A DNA stretch of 64,000 nt from Motiliproteus sp036961355 (GCA_036961355.1 JBALVL010000019.1:1-64000); one strand, 5' to 3'. Counted from the first letter of the stretch, positions 1 through 8,753 are shown. Notes: generated by a model from the letters alone, not told the origin. Numbers and translations are program-made.

Positions 1-80
1 ATCCGCCCCTGTCTTAATTGATTATGAGGGGTGACAACTATCCTGACACAGGGGGTGATTACCTTACCTCCATCGCTCCT

Positions 81-181
81 ATCGACGAGCAGAAAAATCG
101 AACCAAGCATCTCAACCTAGAGAGTGCTGTCCGCTATCTTGGCATCTAAGTCGATGACACCTTGGAGATGGACCGAAGTGT
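81..181 (+). pseudogene. Tyrosine recombinase C-terminal remnant
   Basis: Reading frame 81-181 gives residues resembling the C-terminal end of phage/transposon tyrosine recombinases: LESAVRYLGI, a TAA stop, then VDDTLEM. In the family as I recall it, this reads through as RYLGIEVDDALE, so the stop probably replaced a Glu codon. The region with the catalytic Tyr (VRYLG) is kept, but no upstream catalytic domain is visible before the window starts or in frame. It is most likely a dead fragment of an integrated element. The family call rests on a short motif only. Confidence 0.5.
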
Positions 182-233
182 AATCGTGCGGTGCCTGCTC
201 TACGTGGGCGCTTTCTCTACTTTTCCTCCATCG

Positions 234-432
234 TTACTGACTCTTCCATAACTCCAGTTCATGCAGCATTTTCATGAAGTGCTTGGCCTCCAAAATTCCA
301 TACATTAATTCTATTTGATGCGCCTGCTGCTCACTTCAGGAGATCTGCAGTACTGCTGTATCGACTTAGCCGACATTTACTCGTACTTCCAAGGAAGCTA
401 TTTTTAGATCTTCAATTTCAGATAGCAGACAT
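234..432 (-). pseudogene. Decayed small ORF next to the recombinase remnant
   Basis: On the minus strand one frame reads coherently for about 60 codons, ending IELMYGILEAKHFMKMLHEL and then ELWKSQ and stop at 234-236. It is broken by two in-frame stops further upstream (after RVNVG and after VLQIS). The amphipathic, Glu/Leu-rich composition looks like a former coding sequence. It converges on the recombinase remnant, so both may be scars of the same element. I do not recognise the family. Apart from this and the neighbouring terminator I see nothing in 182-560. Confidence 0.35.
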
Positions 433-565
433 ATCCGAAACGTTTTTTTGTTAACGAATTACACCCATCAACCCGCTTCAAACATATTCTGAATCGACAA
501 AGCGACACTGAGGTAGTAGTAAATAACAATCGCTACGCCGTACTTGCAATCGCTGAAACTCCAGA

Positions 566-590
566 ATAAAAAAGCCCCGGTTAACGGGGC
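566..590 (-). terminator. Rho-independent terminator after the aldehyde dehydrogenase
   Basis: Read on the minus strand: GCCCCG, loop TTAA, CGGGGC, followed by a run of six T. It lies 40 bases beyond the stop codon of the aldehyde dehydrogenase and ends the eight-gene ABC/ADH/ALDH operon. Confidence 0.85.
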
Positions 591-630
591 AAGGTACAGC
601 AACAGAACGGATACTAATCTTGATTTTGGA

Positions 631-2085
631 TTAGCTGATATTCATGCAGAGGTACTTGATCTCCACATAGTCTTCGATACCATACTTGGAACCTTCACGC
701 CCCAGGCCTGACTCTTTGATGCCACCAAAAGGAGCGACCTCTGTTGAGATCAGACCTTCGTTGATTCCCACCATGCCGTACTCGAGGGCTTCGGCCACCC
801 GCCAGACGCGGCCGATGTCCCGCGCATAGAAATACGCGGCCAATCCAAAGGGGGTGTTATTGGCCATATCAATGGCTTCCTTTTCTGTCGTGAAGGGGAT
901 CAGCGTGGCCACTGGACCAAAGATCTCTTCCTGAGCGATCCGCATGCAGTTATTAACGTTAGTCAGTACCGTCGGCTGGTAGCCGTTTAAGACGCCGTCA
1001 AAGCGTTCTCCACCGGCAAGGACCCTGGCGCCATTGGCACGGGCATCTGCGACCAGTGTTTCGACCTTGGTCAAAGCTCGCTCGTCAATCAGAGGGCCAA
1101 TTTCGACGCCCTCATCGGAGCCATTACCCATCTTAAGCCCCCGTACTGCGACTGCGAACTTCTCAGCGAACGCGTTGTAGACCTTTTCCTGGACAAAGAT
1201 GCGATTGGTGCAGACACAGGTCTGACCTGCGTTACGGAATTTAGAGACAATGGCTCCGACCACGGCCGCATCCAGATCAGCGTCATCAAAAACGATAAAC
1301 GGTGCATTGCCACCCAGCTCTAGGGAGACTTTTTTGACGTTGCTGGCACACTGCTGGGCCAGCAGCTTGCCCACCGGGGTGGATCCAGTGAAGGAAAGCT
1401 TGCGTACCCGGGAGTCGCCGCAAAAGGTACGGCCCACCTCGGGGGCATTGGTCGAGGTCACAACATTGAATACGCCGTCGGGGAACCCCGCTTCCTGTGC
1501 GAGCTTGGCCAGCGCCAGCGCCGACAGTGGCGTCAGCTCAGATGGCTTGATCACCACCGGGCAGCCTGCCGCCAGGGCGGGTGCAACTTTACGGGTAATC
1601 ATCGCTATCGGGAAATTCCAGGGGGTGATCGCTGCGGTGATGCCGATGGGCTGTTTGATGACCAGCAAGCGTTTATCGCGCCCGTGGCCGGGGATGATGT
1701 CACCGTAGAGGCGCTTGGCTTCTTCTGCAAACCATTCGACGAAAGAGGCACCGTAAAGGACTTCACCTCGGGCTTCATTGAGGGGTTTGCCCTGCTCTGC
1801 GGTCATCAGGATCGCGAGATCCTCTTTTGCGGCCACGATCAGCTCAAACCAGCGTCGTAATATGGCGCCTCTTTCTTTGCCGGTATGCGCACGCCAGTTG
1901 TCCCACGCGCACTCTGCGGCGGAGATGGCTCGGGTAATGTCTTCGGCATCGAGATCCACAACTTCGGCGAGCAGCTCACCGTTGGCCGGATTGGTGACAT
2001 TAAAACGCTTGCCGCTGCTGCCATCGCACCACTGACCGTCGATGAACGCTTGCTGTTGCAGCAAGTTAGGATGGGTTACTTGCAT
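631..2085 (-). CDS. gabD: NAD(P)-dependent succinate-semialdehyde-type aldehyde dehydrogenase
   Basis: A 484-residue aldehyde dehydrogenase, the usual length for GabD, which oxidises succinate semialdehyde to succinate in the cytosol. Visible motifs are the TPWNFP stretch near residue 155, the LELGGNAP glutamate (E256) and the catalytic cysteine C290 in NAGQTCVC; the second Cys two residues on is typical of GabD proteins. The ATG at 2085 is preferred over a longer frame because GAGGAAA lies just upstream and the longer form would run into the thioesterase gene. It is the last gene of a sigma-54-type operon encoding an ABC importer, an iron alcohol dehydrogenase and a thioesterase. That context fits oxidation of an alcohol-derived semialdehyde. 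The exact aldehyde is inferred. Confidence 0.85.
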   Translation of the reverse strand: MQVTHPNLLQQQAFIDGQWCDGSSGKRFNVTNPANGELLAEVVDLDAEDITRAISAAECAWDNWRAHTGKERGAILRRWFELIVAAKEDLAILMTAEQGKPLNEARGEVLYGASFVEWFAEEAKRLYGDIIPGHGRDKRLLVIKQPIGITAAITPWNFPIAMITRKVAPALAAGCPVVIKPSELTPLSALALAKLAQEAGFPDGVFNVVTSTNAPEVGRTFCGDSRVRKLSFTGSTPVGKLLAQQCASNVKKVSLELGGNAPFIVFDDADLDAAVVGAIVSKFRNAGQTCVCTNRIFVQEKVYNAFAEKFAVAVRGLKMGNGSDEGVEIGPLIDERALTKVETLVADARANGARVLAGGERFDGVLNGYQPTVLTNVNNCMRIAQEEIFGPVATLIPFTTEKEAIDMANNTPFGLAAYFYARDIGRVWRVAEALEYGMVGINEGLISTEVAPFGGIKESGLGREGSKYGIEDYVEIKYLCMNIS

Positions 2086-2095
2086 GTGATTTTCC

Positions 2096-2563
2096 TCAAA
2101 CGGATATATTCTCAAGCGCAGCGCGTAATGCGGCGGGTAAAGGGACCGGGCGTTGGGTGGTCCGATCTACGTAAACATGGACAAAATGCCCTTGGGCAAC
2201 AGCATCATTATCACCCTCCTTAAATAGTCCTACTTCATAGCGCACAGAACTATTGCCCAATTTTGCCACTGACACACCGGCGATGACGTCCTCTGGAAAA
2301 GCGATACTGCGGTAATACTTGCACTGGGTCTCAACCACCAGCCCAATGACTTCGCTGCTTCTGATGTCCAGTACGCCCTGATCGATCAGGTAGCGGTTAA
2401 CCGCCGTATCAAAATAGCTGTAATACTGCACGTTATTGACGTGACCGTAGACATCGTTATCCATCCAACGCGTAGGGATGGTAATAAAGTGCCGGTAGTC
2501 TGCGCGGGTTTGGAAACGTTTAATTTCCGGCTTGGTTATTTCAGATTGAATAATTTCAGACAT
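2096..2563 (-). CDS. Acyl-CoA thioesterase, 4-hydroxybenzoyl-CoA thioesterase/YbgC type
   Basis: A 155-residue single-domain hot-dog protein. The segment TRWMDNDVYGHVNNVQYYSY carries the Asp-x-x-x-x-Gly-His-Val-Asn-Asn signature of the FcbC/YbgC thioesterase family, which hydrolyses small acyl-CoA thioesters in the cytosol. The ATG at 2563 has AAGGAGAA upstream; the longer frame starting at 2623 would overlap the alcohol dehydrogenase. It sits between the alcohol and aldehyde dehydrogenase genes, only 10 bases from each, so it is clearly part of the operon. It may release CoA from a hydroxyacyl-CoA substrate or clear dead-end CoA esters. The substrate cannot be read from the sequence. Confidence 0.8.
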   Translation of the reverse strand: MSEIIQSEITKPEIKRFQTRADYRHFITIPTRWMDNDVYGHVNNVQYYSYFDTAVNRYLIDQGVLDIRSSEVIGLVVETQCKYYRSIAFPEDVIAGVSVAKLGNSSVRYEVGLFKEGDNDAVAQGHFVHVYVDRTTQRPVPLPAALRAALENISV

Positions 2564-2573
2564 CAGGTTCTCC

Positions 2574-3734
2574 TTACCAAGCAGCCTGATAGATAGCCAA
2601 GGCATCCGCCTCGGTGATCTCACGCGGATTATTGACCAGCAACCTTGTCTGTTTCATGGCGTCCTTCGCCAAGGTTGGCAGTGCTGTTTCCGGAATATCG
2701 TAATCCCTCAACCGTACCTGCATACCCAGGGTGCGGTTAAGAGCCTCGAGGGCCTCGATAAAGGCGTTACTGCGCGCGCTGTCATCTTCAATCTCGGCTA
2801 ATGCAGGAAACACCAGCGGCGCCAGCGTGGCATATTGATCGGCACACCGATTCTGGTTGAAGCGCATGACATGGGGTAATACGAGGGCGTTGGTCAACCC
2901 GTGGGACAGGTGGTAGATCCCCCCGAGTGGATAGGCCAGCGCATGGACCGCGGCCACCGGTGAATTGGCAAACGCTTGGCCTGCCAGCAACGACCCCAGC
3001 AACATATTAGCGCGGACCGGCAGACTACGGCCGTCGCTTACAGCTTGCTCGATGTTTGCACCCAGTAGCACCAGGGCATCTTTGGCTAGCGTGTCAGAGA
3101 TCGGATTATGGTTAGGGTTGCGTGAGGTATAGGCCTCGATCGCATGGACCATCGCATCAACGCCTGTGGTTGCCGTGACCATTGCGGGCAGCCCCAGGGT
3201 CAGCTCTGCATCGAGCAATGCTAGGTCGGGTACCAATTGCGCGGAGACCACGCCTTTCTTCTCGCCTTCGCCCACAGTAATGATGGCTACCGCCGTCACC
3301 TCAGAGCCGGTGCCGGCCGTGGTCGGAATCTGTATCAACGGCAATCGCTGGCCCTTAACCAGATTAACGCCGTAGATCGCCTCAAGCGATTCCTCACCTT
3401 TGGCCAGCAGTGCCACCAATTTGGCCACATCCATGGAGGAGCCTCCTCCCAGCCCGATCACGCCGTCGACACGTTCGCTGATCGCTTGTTCCGTTGCCGC
3501 CAGGACGATCGCTGCGGCAGGATCGGCTTCAACCTGATCGAACACAAACGTCTCGATAGAGGCTGATTTGAGTGCGTTCAGTGCGGGTTGCAGCAGGCCA
3601 GCAGCAACGATCCCCTGATCAGTCACAATCAGTACGCGACCCCCGATCAGGTTCTGGCAGATCTCTCCTAGCTCGGCGATTACACCGGGTTTACAGATCA
3701 GCTGCTTGGGAGCGTTAAAGATAAAATCATTCAT
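2574..3734 (-). CDS. Iron-containing (group III) alcohol dehydrogenase
   Basis: A 386-residue NAD-linked dehydrogenase of the Fe-ADH family, full length. The nucleotide-binding GGGSSMDVAK lies at residues 97-106. The metal ligands expected for the family are present: D193 and H197 in GVDAMVHAIEAY, then H264 and H278 in AVHALAYPLGG..HLSHG. The start overlaps the stop of the upstream ATPase gene by four bases (ATGA), so translation is coupled. Relatives include 1,2-propanediol, butanol and 4-hydroxybutyrate dehydrogenases. With a succinate-semialdehyde-type dehydrogenase in the same operon, 4-hydroxybutyrate oxidation is an attractive inference, but other small primary alcohols remain possible. 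Confidence 0.88.
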   Translation of the reverse strand: MNDFIFNAPKQLICKPGVIAELGEICQNLIGGRVLIVTDQGIVAAGLLQPALNALKSASIETFVFDQVEADPAAAIVLAATEQAISERVDGVIGLGGGSSMDVAKLVALLAKGEESLEAIYGVNLVKGQRLPLIQIPTTAGTGSEVTAVAIITVGEGEKKGVVSAQLVPDLALLDAELTLGLPAMVTATTGVDAMVHAIEAYTSRNPNHNPISDTLAKDALVLLGANIEQAVSDGRSLPVRANMLLGSLLAGQAFANSPVAAVHALAYPLGGIYHLSHGLTNALVLPHVMRFNQNRCADQYATLAPLVFPALAEIEDDSARSNAFIEALEALNRTLGMQVRLRDYDIPETALPTLAKDAMKQTRLLVNNPREITEADALAIYQAAW

Positions 3735-4399
3735 GCGACCTTTCCTCTTACGTGTTTAGGCGCGGATACTGCTCCGCGTTCGATGGTGTAGACCTGAGTC
3801 ACCAGGTCGGCGGAGTGGCTATAGTCCGATTCAGATAACAGCACTGACAAACCTTCGTCTTTAAGCGTATGCAGGACACTGACTAGGCGTTGAGACAGGG
3901 CCGGGGCCACGCCTTCAAACGGCTCATCGAGCAGCAACAGACGGCTACCGCTCATCATCGCCCGGGCTAACGCGACGAGTTTTTGTTGTCCGCCAGATAA
4001 CTGCAGCGCTTTTCGGTCCGCAAAGGCTTCGACCTCGGGCATCAGCTCGTACACCCAGGCCAGGCGTGATTCGGCTTCGGGCAGTTTATTGGCCCAGGCT
4101 GGAATCAGAATATTTTCCTCTACGGTTAATGTCGGTACCAACTGCCGATCTTCAGGCATGTACCCCACTTTTGAGAGGGCTCGAAAGTGAGGGGCTAAGT
4201 CGGTCATGTCATGGCCCTCAATCATGATGGTTCCAGAATCTGGTTTTATCAGGCCCATCACGGTACGCATCAGAGTGGTTTTGCCGGCGCCATTGCGGCC
4301 TACCAGACCCACCAGGGAGCCCGGCTTAATCTCTAAATTGACATCGCGCAAAATGGGGGTGCCCGCAATGCGAGCATTGATTGCCGATAGCTTAAGCAT
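3731..4399 (-). CDS. Branched-chain-type ABC importer ATPase, LivF-like
   Basis: A 222-residue ATPase with Walker A GRNGAGKTT near residue 35, signature LSGGQQK and Walker B LLLLDEPFEG. The DEPFEG form and short length match the LivF class of hydrophobic amino-acid/carboxylate (HAAT) importers, which work as a LivF-LivG heterodimer on the inner face of the membrane. It overlaps the upstream LivG-like gene by 8 bases and the downstream alcohol dehydrogenase by 4. Immediate coupling to catabolic enzymes suggests import of their substrate rather than of branched-chain amino acids. Confidence 0.9.
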   Translation of the reverse strand: MLKLSAINARIAGTPILRDVNLEIKPGSLVGLVGRNGAGKTTLMRTVMGLIKPDSGTIMIEGHDMTDLAPHFRALSKVGYMPEDRQLVPTLTVEENILIPAWANKLPEAESRLAWVYELMPEVEAFADRKALQLSGGQQKLVALARAMMSGSRLLLLDEPFEGVAPALSQRLVSVLHTLKDEGLSVLLSESDYSHSADLVTQVYTIERGAVSAPKHVRGKVA

Positions 4400-5189
4400 G
4401 GGCCACCTCCGACGTGCTGGTTGTATCTAATAGGGTTGTATCCAATTGATGCCCAGTGACAAGCTCCTGAACTTTTGGGTCACCCATTACCGCAGCGGTC
4501 AGGCCGTCTGCCAACACTCGGCCATCGTAGAAAGCGATCAACCGGGTCGAGTAGCGCGCGATCACCTCCATATCATGCTCAACAAACAGCACCGCAGCCC
4601 CAGAACTACGCACCGCCCGCATCACGGTATCCATCAACTCAAACTTGTCATCGATGGCTACACCAGAGGTCGGCTCATCGAGCAGCAGAACCTCAGGCTT
4701 TCCAATCATGGCCAGGGCGATATCCAGCAGTTTGCGAACGCCCTGCGGAAGTGTGACCACTTTTTCAGACAGGTATTCGGTGATGCCATATTCATCCAGC
4801 AACTCGGTGGCCTGCTCGATGCTCGCCGGATTAGATAGCGGACGAAGGAATGACAACGCGCCTTGCTGCAGCATGCCGTAGGCGATCAGGACATTATCCA
4901 GGACGCTCAGATCGGGAAATAACTGTGCCACCTGGAACGAGCGACAGATCCCCGCCCGCATCACCTGACGCGGCGCTTTACCGACAACACTCTTGCCCTT
5001 GAACAGAATTTCACCGCTGCTGGGCGGCAGATAACCGGTCACCATATTGATGAAGGTGGTTTTACCCGCACCGTTTGAGCCGATGATGCCGACAATCTCT
5101 CCAGCATTAATACAAACATTGATATCGGCGGCAGCCGTCACTGCCCCGAAGTTGCGTGCCAGTGCGCGTGTTTCTAATAATGCACTCAT
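4392..5189 (-). CDS. Branched-chain-type ABC importer ATPase, LivG-like
   Basis: A 265-residue ATPase: Walker A GSNGAGKTT near residue 37, Q-loop FQVAQLFPDLSVLDN and Walker B VLLLDEPTSGV followed by a D-loop. LivG proteins normally carry a complete LSGGQ-type signature; here the corresponding stretch reads LPQGVRK, a recognised variant in this subfamily (LPxGxxR/K). The gene overlaps LivM-like and LivF-like genes by four and eight bases, so the cassette is translationally coupled. The protein partners LivF to energise the LivHM permease. Confidence 0.9.
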   Translation of the reverse strand: MSALLETRALARNFGAVTAAADINVCINAGEIVGIIGSNGAGKTTFINMVTGYLPPSSGEILFKGKSVVGKAPRQVMRAGICRSFQVAQLFPDLSVLDNVLIAYGMLQQGALSFLRPLSNPASIEQATELLDEYGITEYLSEKVVTLPQGVRKLLDIALAMIGKPEVLLLDEPTSGVAIDDKFELMDTVMRAVRSSGAAVLFVEHDMEVIARYSTRLIAFYDGRVLADGLTAAVMGDPKVQELVTGHQLDTTLLDTTSTSEVAHA

Positions 5190-6124
5190 GCTGCAGCCCT
5201 CTTAGTAATGCGATCGACTAGAGACCATATGCCCTTGGGCAGGTAAAGGATGATGGCGAGCAACGCCATGCCCAGGATCATCTGCCAGGTGTAAGGGGAG
5301 ATTTGGAAGGCGTAGGTTCGGATCAATTCAAACAGAACCGAGCCCAGTATCGGACCGGCAACATGACCTGTTCCGCCCATCAAAGCGATAAACACAAACT
5401 CGCCAGAGGTGGTCCAATAAGCCATCTCCGGATCTATATGGCCAGCTGACAGCGCGGTGATAGCACCGCCAAGACCCGCCATAGCGGCAGCCAGGAGATA
5501 CTTTTTATAGATCAGTTCGCGTACTGAGACACCGAGGTATTCGACCCGTATTTCATTCTCACGCACCGCTTCGCCGGCATACCCCATCGGGGAACGCAGG
5601 TAGTGCCAAGCGAAAATACTAACCGCCGTCACCGCGACCACCGCCAAGCCATAAGCCATTAGCGGACTGGCTTCACCCCCGGGAGTCCAGCCAAACAGCA
5701 GCGGAGGTTTGACATTGAAACCATCGGACGAACCAAAAGAGGAACTCTTAACCAATATCCCATAGAGAATCATCGAAAACGCCATCGAAAACATCGCAAA
5801 GAAGATATCGCGGTAACGACAAAGCAATAACCCGATCAACGCCGCCAGAGCCACGCAAACCACCACGGCTAACAACATTAAATAAAGCGCATTCTGGGTT
5901 TCAAAATAGCTTCCGGCGATCCCCACTGTGTAGGCACCCAGACAGTAGTAAAGCCCCTGGCCGAAGGAGACCAATCCGGCCCGCATCAACAGTAACAGGC
6001 CAAGCACAACCAAACCTTTGGCTAGTGCCAGCGTCAATAGAAAGGTCAGCCATCCCGGCATCACCAATCCCGCAGCCAGCAGCGCGACAGCCCCGGTAAC
6101 AACAAGCGTTGTTGCATATCTCAT
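5186..6124 (-). CDS. Branched-chain-type ABC importer permease, LivM-like
   Basis: A 312-residue polytopic inner-membrane protein with about nine hydrophobic segments. It contains the LivM hallmarks LLLMRAGLVSFGQGLYYCLGA (early) and the EAVRENEIRVEYLGV cytoplasmic loop near residue 185, which couples to the ATPases. The late GGTGHVAGPILGSVLFE stretch is typical of the family's last core helices. Its start lies 2 bases from the end of the LivH-like gene. Expected length and motifs are intact. Confidence 0.9.
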   Translation of the reverse strand: MRYATTLVVTGAVALLAAGLVMPGWLTFLLTLALAKGLVVLGLLLLMRAGLVSFGQGLYYCLGAYTVGIAGSYFETQNALYLMLLAVVVCVALAALIGLLLCRYRDIFFAMFSMAFSMILYGILVKSSSFGSSDGFNVKPPLLFGWTPGGEASPLMAYGLAVVAVTAVSIFAWHYLRSPMGYAGEAVRENEIRVEYLGVSVRELIYKKYLLAAAMAGLGGAITALSAGHIDPEMAYWTTSGEFVFIALMGGTGHVAGPILGSVLFELIRTYAFQISPYTWQMILGMALLAIILYLPKGIWSLVDRITKRAAA

Positions 6125-6125
6125 G

Positions 6126-7022
6126 TTAAATTTTCCTCGCTGTAGCGATGGCGAACAGACCCTGTGGACGGAACGCCAGCACTAAGGCCATCACCCCATA
6201 GATGACAAAGAGTTCGGCATCAGGATACAGATGGACTGACGCGGCCCGGGAGAGGCCGACAATGAGTGCTCCCAGCAGCGCGCCGCCGACACTGCCCAGA
6301 CCGCCGATAACCACGACCGCAAAGGCGAGAATAATCACCTCGACGCCAATGCCCGGCATCACCGAGATACCCGGTGCGGTCAACGCCCCCGCGAAAGCGC
6401 CCAGCACGGCACCGATAACGAAGGTCAGGGTAAACATGCGGGTGACATTGATACCTAAAAATGAAGCGGTATCACGGTCATGAATGACCGCTTGGAGTAG
6501 CTTGCCCTGACGAGTGCAATTGAGCCCCCACCAGAGTAAAAAGCAGATGCTTGCCGAGACAAAGATCAGCGCGATATCGTAATTGGCAAAGGAGAGCCCG
6601 GCCAACTTGGTACGCCCTAACAGGGTATAGGGCTGGTAGGCGAAATAGGCATCCACGCCCCATACCAACTTGATCACATCTTCGAGGATCAGCAGGATGG
6701 CGTAGGTGACTAGGATCATCACCACCTCATCGCGACCATACATGAAGCGCAGCAACCCCCGTTCGATTAGGATGCCGACCAACGCTCCGCTAAATATCGC
6801 GGCACCCAGCAGCACCAGATAAGCCCCCCAGGGGGGATAGCCGCCCGCCAGGTAGACGCCAACCAGCGAAGCTCCCGCATAGGCACCTATGGCGTAAAAA
6901 CTTCCATGGGCCATGTTAAGAATACGCATCACGCCATAGATCAACGTTAAGCCTGCTGCGATTATAAACAGCCAGGACGCGTAAATTACGCCGTCCATCA
7001 GCATCGCAATTACCAGTTTCAT
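6126..7022 (-). CDS. Branched-chain-type ABC importer permease, LivH-like
   Basis: A 298-residue inner-membrane permease. The N-terminal GLTLIYGVMRILNMAHGSFYAIGAY region is the diagnostic LivH segment; the coupling loop near residue 175 reads GKLLQAVIHDRDTASFLGINV. The C-terminal VIGGLGSVGGALLGALIVG is also typical. About eight membrane helices are visible. It is first after the binding-protein gene, 81 bases away, so expression of the soluble binding protein may be uncoupled from that of the membrane parts. Confidence 0.9.
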   Translation of the reverse strand: MKLVIAMLMDGVIYASWLFIIAAGLTLIYGVMRILNMAHGSFYAIGAYAGASLVGVYLAGGYPPWGAYLVLLGAAIFSGALVGILIERGLLRFMYGRDEVVMILVTYAILLILEDVIKLVWGVDAYFAYQPYTLLGRTKLAGLSFANYDIALIFVSASICFLLWWGLNCTRQGKLLQAVIHDRDTASFLGINVTRMFTLTFVIGAVLGAFAGALTAPGISVMPGIGVEVIILAFAVVVIGGLGSVGGALLGALIVGLSRAASVHLYPDAELFVIYGVMALVLAFRPQGLFAIATARKI

Positions 7023-7103
7023 GGTATAGCTCCAAAGTTATGGAGTTAATAAAAGACCAGAGAGCCGGTGGCAAAGGTTGCCACCGGCCTGTTCAGGAGT
7101 CGA

Positions 7104-8393
7104 TTAGTCGCACAGAGCGCCCGGCATTCCTTGAGCGATCCAGTCGGTAGAGGAGACGCCTTCAGGCGGTGTCACACAGGCGGATGCGTAACGACGAACG
7201 TTAGTCACCCCTGGCTTGCCATCTTTGAGTGCATAGCGGCCATAGACCATCTCCATGGTGGCCTGGTGGCCATTACCCAGGCTCATAGAGACCTTCCCGC
7301 CAGGACCTTCATACTCAAGGAACTCAAACGCAGCAACGACATCATCGGTACTGGGCTGACCTTTAACCTTGGCGGCTGCATTTTCTGTGGCCAGTTTCAG
7401 ACCCAGGATACCCTGAACCATTTTATAGGCTGGGTAGGTCGGAGCCATACCGAAACGACTGGTATAAGCATCGCGGAACCAGCTGTTAAGGGCGCTATCC
7501 GGGGCATAGACGCCGAAGGGGCCGCGAGCACCGATAATCGTTCCCTCTGGGATCTGATCAGACAGGCGATACATAGCGCTTTCACCCGTGGTCAGTACTG
7601 CGGTTTGCTCGTCGAACAGTCCACGTGCTGAGCCCTGGAGGATGAAAGCTTCCATATCACCGCCCCAGAATGATGAGTGAATAACTTGAGCAGAGTTAAC
7701 CATCAGCGCTGAGATTTCAGCACCGTACTGCCCTGCATAGATCTTCGGAAACTGCCGGGTAGAAACCTTCACATCGGGCTTGATCTGATTCAGAGAGTCA
7801 CTGAAGTCCGCCCAGGATTCCTGTCCAAACGAGTAATTCTGGTTAATACCCGATACCTCTGCCAGATCGCTAAATTCAGTGTTGATATAGCGCGAAGCGG
7901 CAACGTTATCCATGGTCGCGGTAGGGCCGGTGCGGAACACGTACTTGAATCTGTTCTCCTCAAACACCCGTGGGGTACCGCAGTCAAACAGAACGGTCAG
8001 GGTTTTCATCTCCTCAGCAACGGCAGGCACGGATAAACAATCACCGGATGATATATAACCGATCACCGCGTCTACGCCCTGGCGCTCAACCAGATTACGG
8101 TACTCAGAGGCCTGCTTGGTGGCACCCCCTGCTTCGTCTACAAATACGGGAGTGATAGTGCGGCCGTTAATACCTCTCGTGTTGTAGGGCGCCTGAAACT
8201 CGCCTGAATTAAGGGTTTCCAGCACCAGTTTGGCGGCATTCTGAGCGGGAACTCCGAAGGGTCCTGCCGCGCCGCCGGAAAGGAAAGTAACCAAGCCCAG
8301 CTTGTAATCATCGGCAGCCAGAACCGGCTGGGCCACTGCTGTAATAACCAGCAATCCAGCCAGAGTGGATTTTTTTGCAAAAGATGTGAACAT
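7104..8393 (-). CDS. Periplasmic substrate-binding protein of the ABC importer, LivK-type
   Basis: A 429-residue exported protein. The N-terminus (KKSTLAGLLVITAVAQPVLAA, residues 7-27) is a Sec signal peptide with cleavage after VLA-A. The mature part begins DDYKLGLVTFLSGGAAGPFGVP, the typical first strand and ligand loop of type I periplasmic binding proteins (LivK/AmiC family). The 429-residue length is slightly longer than LivK and closer to carboxylate/amide binders. It is the first gene of the operon, preceded by a sigma-54-like promoter; GAGG lies a few bases before the ATG. Two C-terminal Cys residues (ACVTPPEG and ALCD) might form a disulfide. The ligand is unknown; the downstream enzymes argue for a small hydroxy acid or alcohol. 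Confidence 0.88.
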   Translation of the reverse strand: MFTSFAKKSTLAGLLVITAVAQPVLAADDYKLGLVTFLSGGAAGPFGVPAQNAAKLVLETLNSGEFQAPYNTRGINGRTITPVFVDEAGGATKQASEYRNLVERQGVDAVIGYISSGDCLSVPAVAEEMKTLTVLFDCGTPRVFEENRFKYVFRTGPTATMDNVAASRYINTEFSDLAEVSGINQNYSFGQESWADFSDSLNQIKPDVKVSTRQFPKIYAGQYGAEISALMVNSAQVIHSSFWGGDMEAFILQGSARGLFDEQTAVLTTGESAMYRLSDQIPEGTIIGARGPFGVYAPDSALNSWFRDAYTSRFGMAPTYPAYKMVQGILGLKLATENAAAKVKGQPSTDDVVAAFEFLEYEGPGGKVSMSLGNGHQATMEMVYGRYALKDGKPGVTNVRRYASACVTPPEGVSSTDWIAQGMPGALCD

Positions 8394-8426
8394 CGTTTTT
8401 TCGCCTCATCATTTTTAATTTTTATG

Positions 8427-8443
8427 GCCGGGATATCCCCGGC
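8427..8443 (-). promoter_or_regulatory. GC-rich hairpin in the operon leader
   Basis: GCCGGGATATCCCCGGC forms a short GC-rich inverted repeat in the untranslated leader, 34 bases before the binding-protein start codon. It is followed on the plus strand by a CCTGCAGG palindrome at 8448-8455. It may stabilise the mRNA or bind a regulator; nothing decides between these. Confidence 0.35.
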
Positions 8444-8513
8444 ATGTCCTGCAGGGCAGTCGCTAGTCAGGGTTGACGGCGGAAGACCAGAGCGCAGGGC
8501 ATAAAAACGATGT

Positions 8514-8529
8514 TGCAACCGCTATGCCA
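8514..8529 (-). promoter_or_regulatory. Sigma-54 (-24/-12) promoter of the ABC/ADH/ALDH operon
   Basis: Read on the minus strand: TGGCATAGCGGTTGCA. It matches the sigma-54 consensus TGGCACG-N4-TTGCW at all key positions (GG at -24, GC at -12, correct spacing), differing only at two weaker positions. It lies about 110 bases before the binding-protein ATG. A sigma-54 activator gene with its kinase is the next complete operon on the same strand, which makes the assignment coherent. Confidence 0.75.
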
Positions 8530-8600
8530 ATCACGATTGTTTATATAAGCCACTGTTATTATTTGTTTTTTTGTTTGTTTGTTTGAGTCTGCGAAGTTGA

Positions 8601-8651
8601 TGAGCGGATTCCGATCCGGGGCGATCGGCGTCAATGGGCGCTATCCGCTCA
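8601..8651. promoter_or_regulatory. Candidate activator-binding site (inverted repeat) upstream of the sigma-54 promoter
   Basis: TGAGCGGAT at 8601-8609 is repeated inverted as ATCCGCTCA at 8643-8651, a perfect 9-base pair of arms with 33 bases between. It is centred about 110 bases upstream of the -24/-12 element, the usual distance for a sigma-54 enhancer. The core GAGCGG reappears as a compact palindrome upstream of the kinase gene (13337-13351). The flanking 8530-8753 otherwise holds only T-rich sequence (GTTTGTTTGTTT) and no gene. Confidence 0.5.
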
Positions 8652-8753
8652 ACCGACACCAGGCCGTTTTATGCACGTTGACGCATAGGCCGGAGGGGAG
8701 GGTTTAAGTCGTGAGTGAGAAAAAGGAGGCCCTGCCAATCATAGGAGAGGACT

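Noticed and set aside
1250..1708. Plus-strand open frame antisense to the aldehyde dehydrogenase
   Set aside because: Ala/Ser-rich shadow of a GC-rich conserved gene, no domain, no ribosome site.
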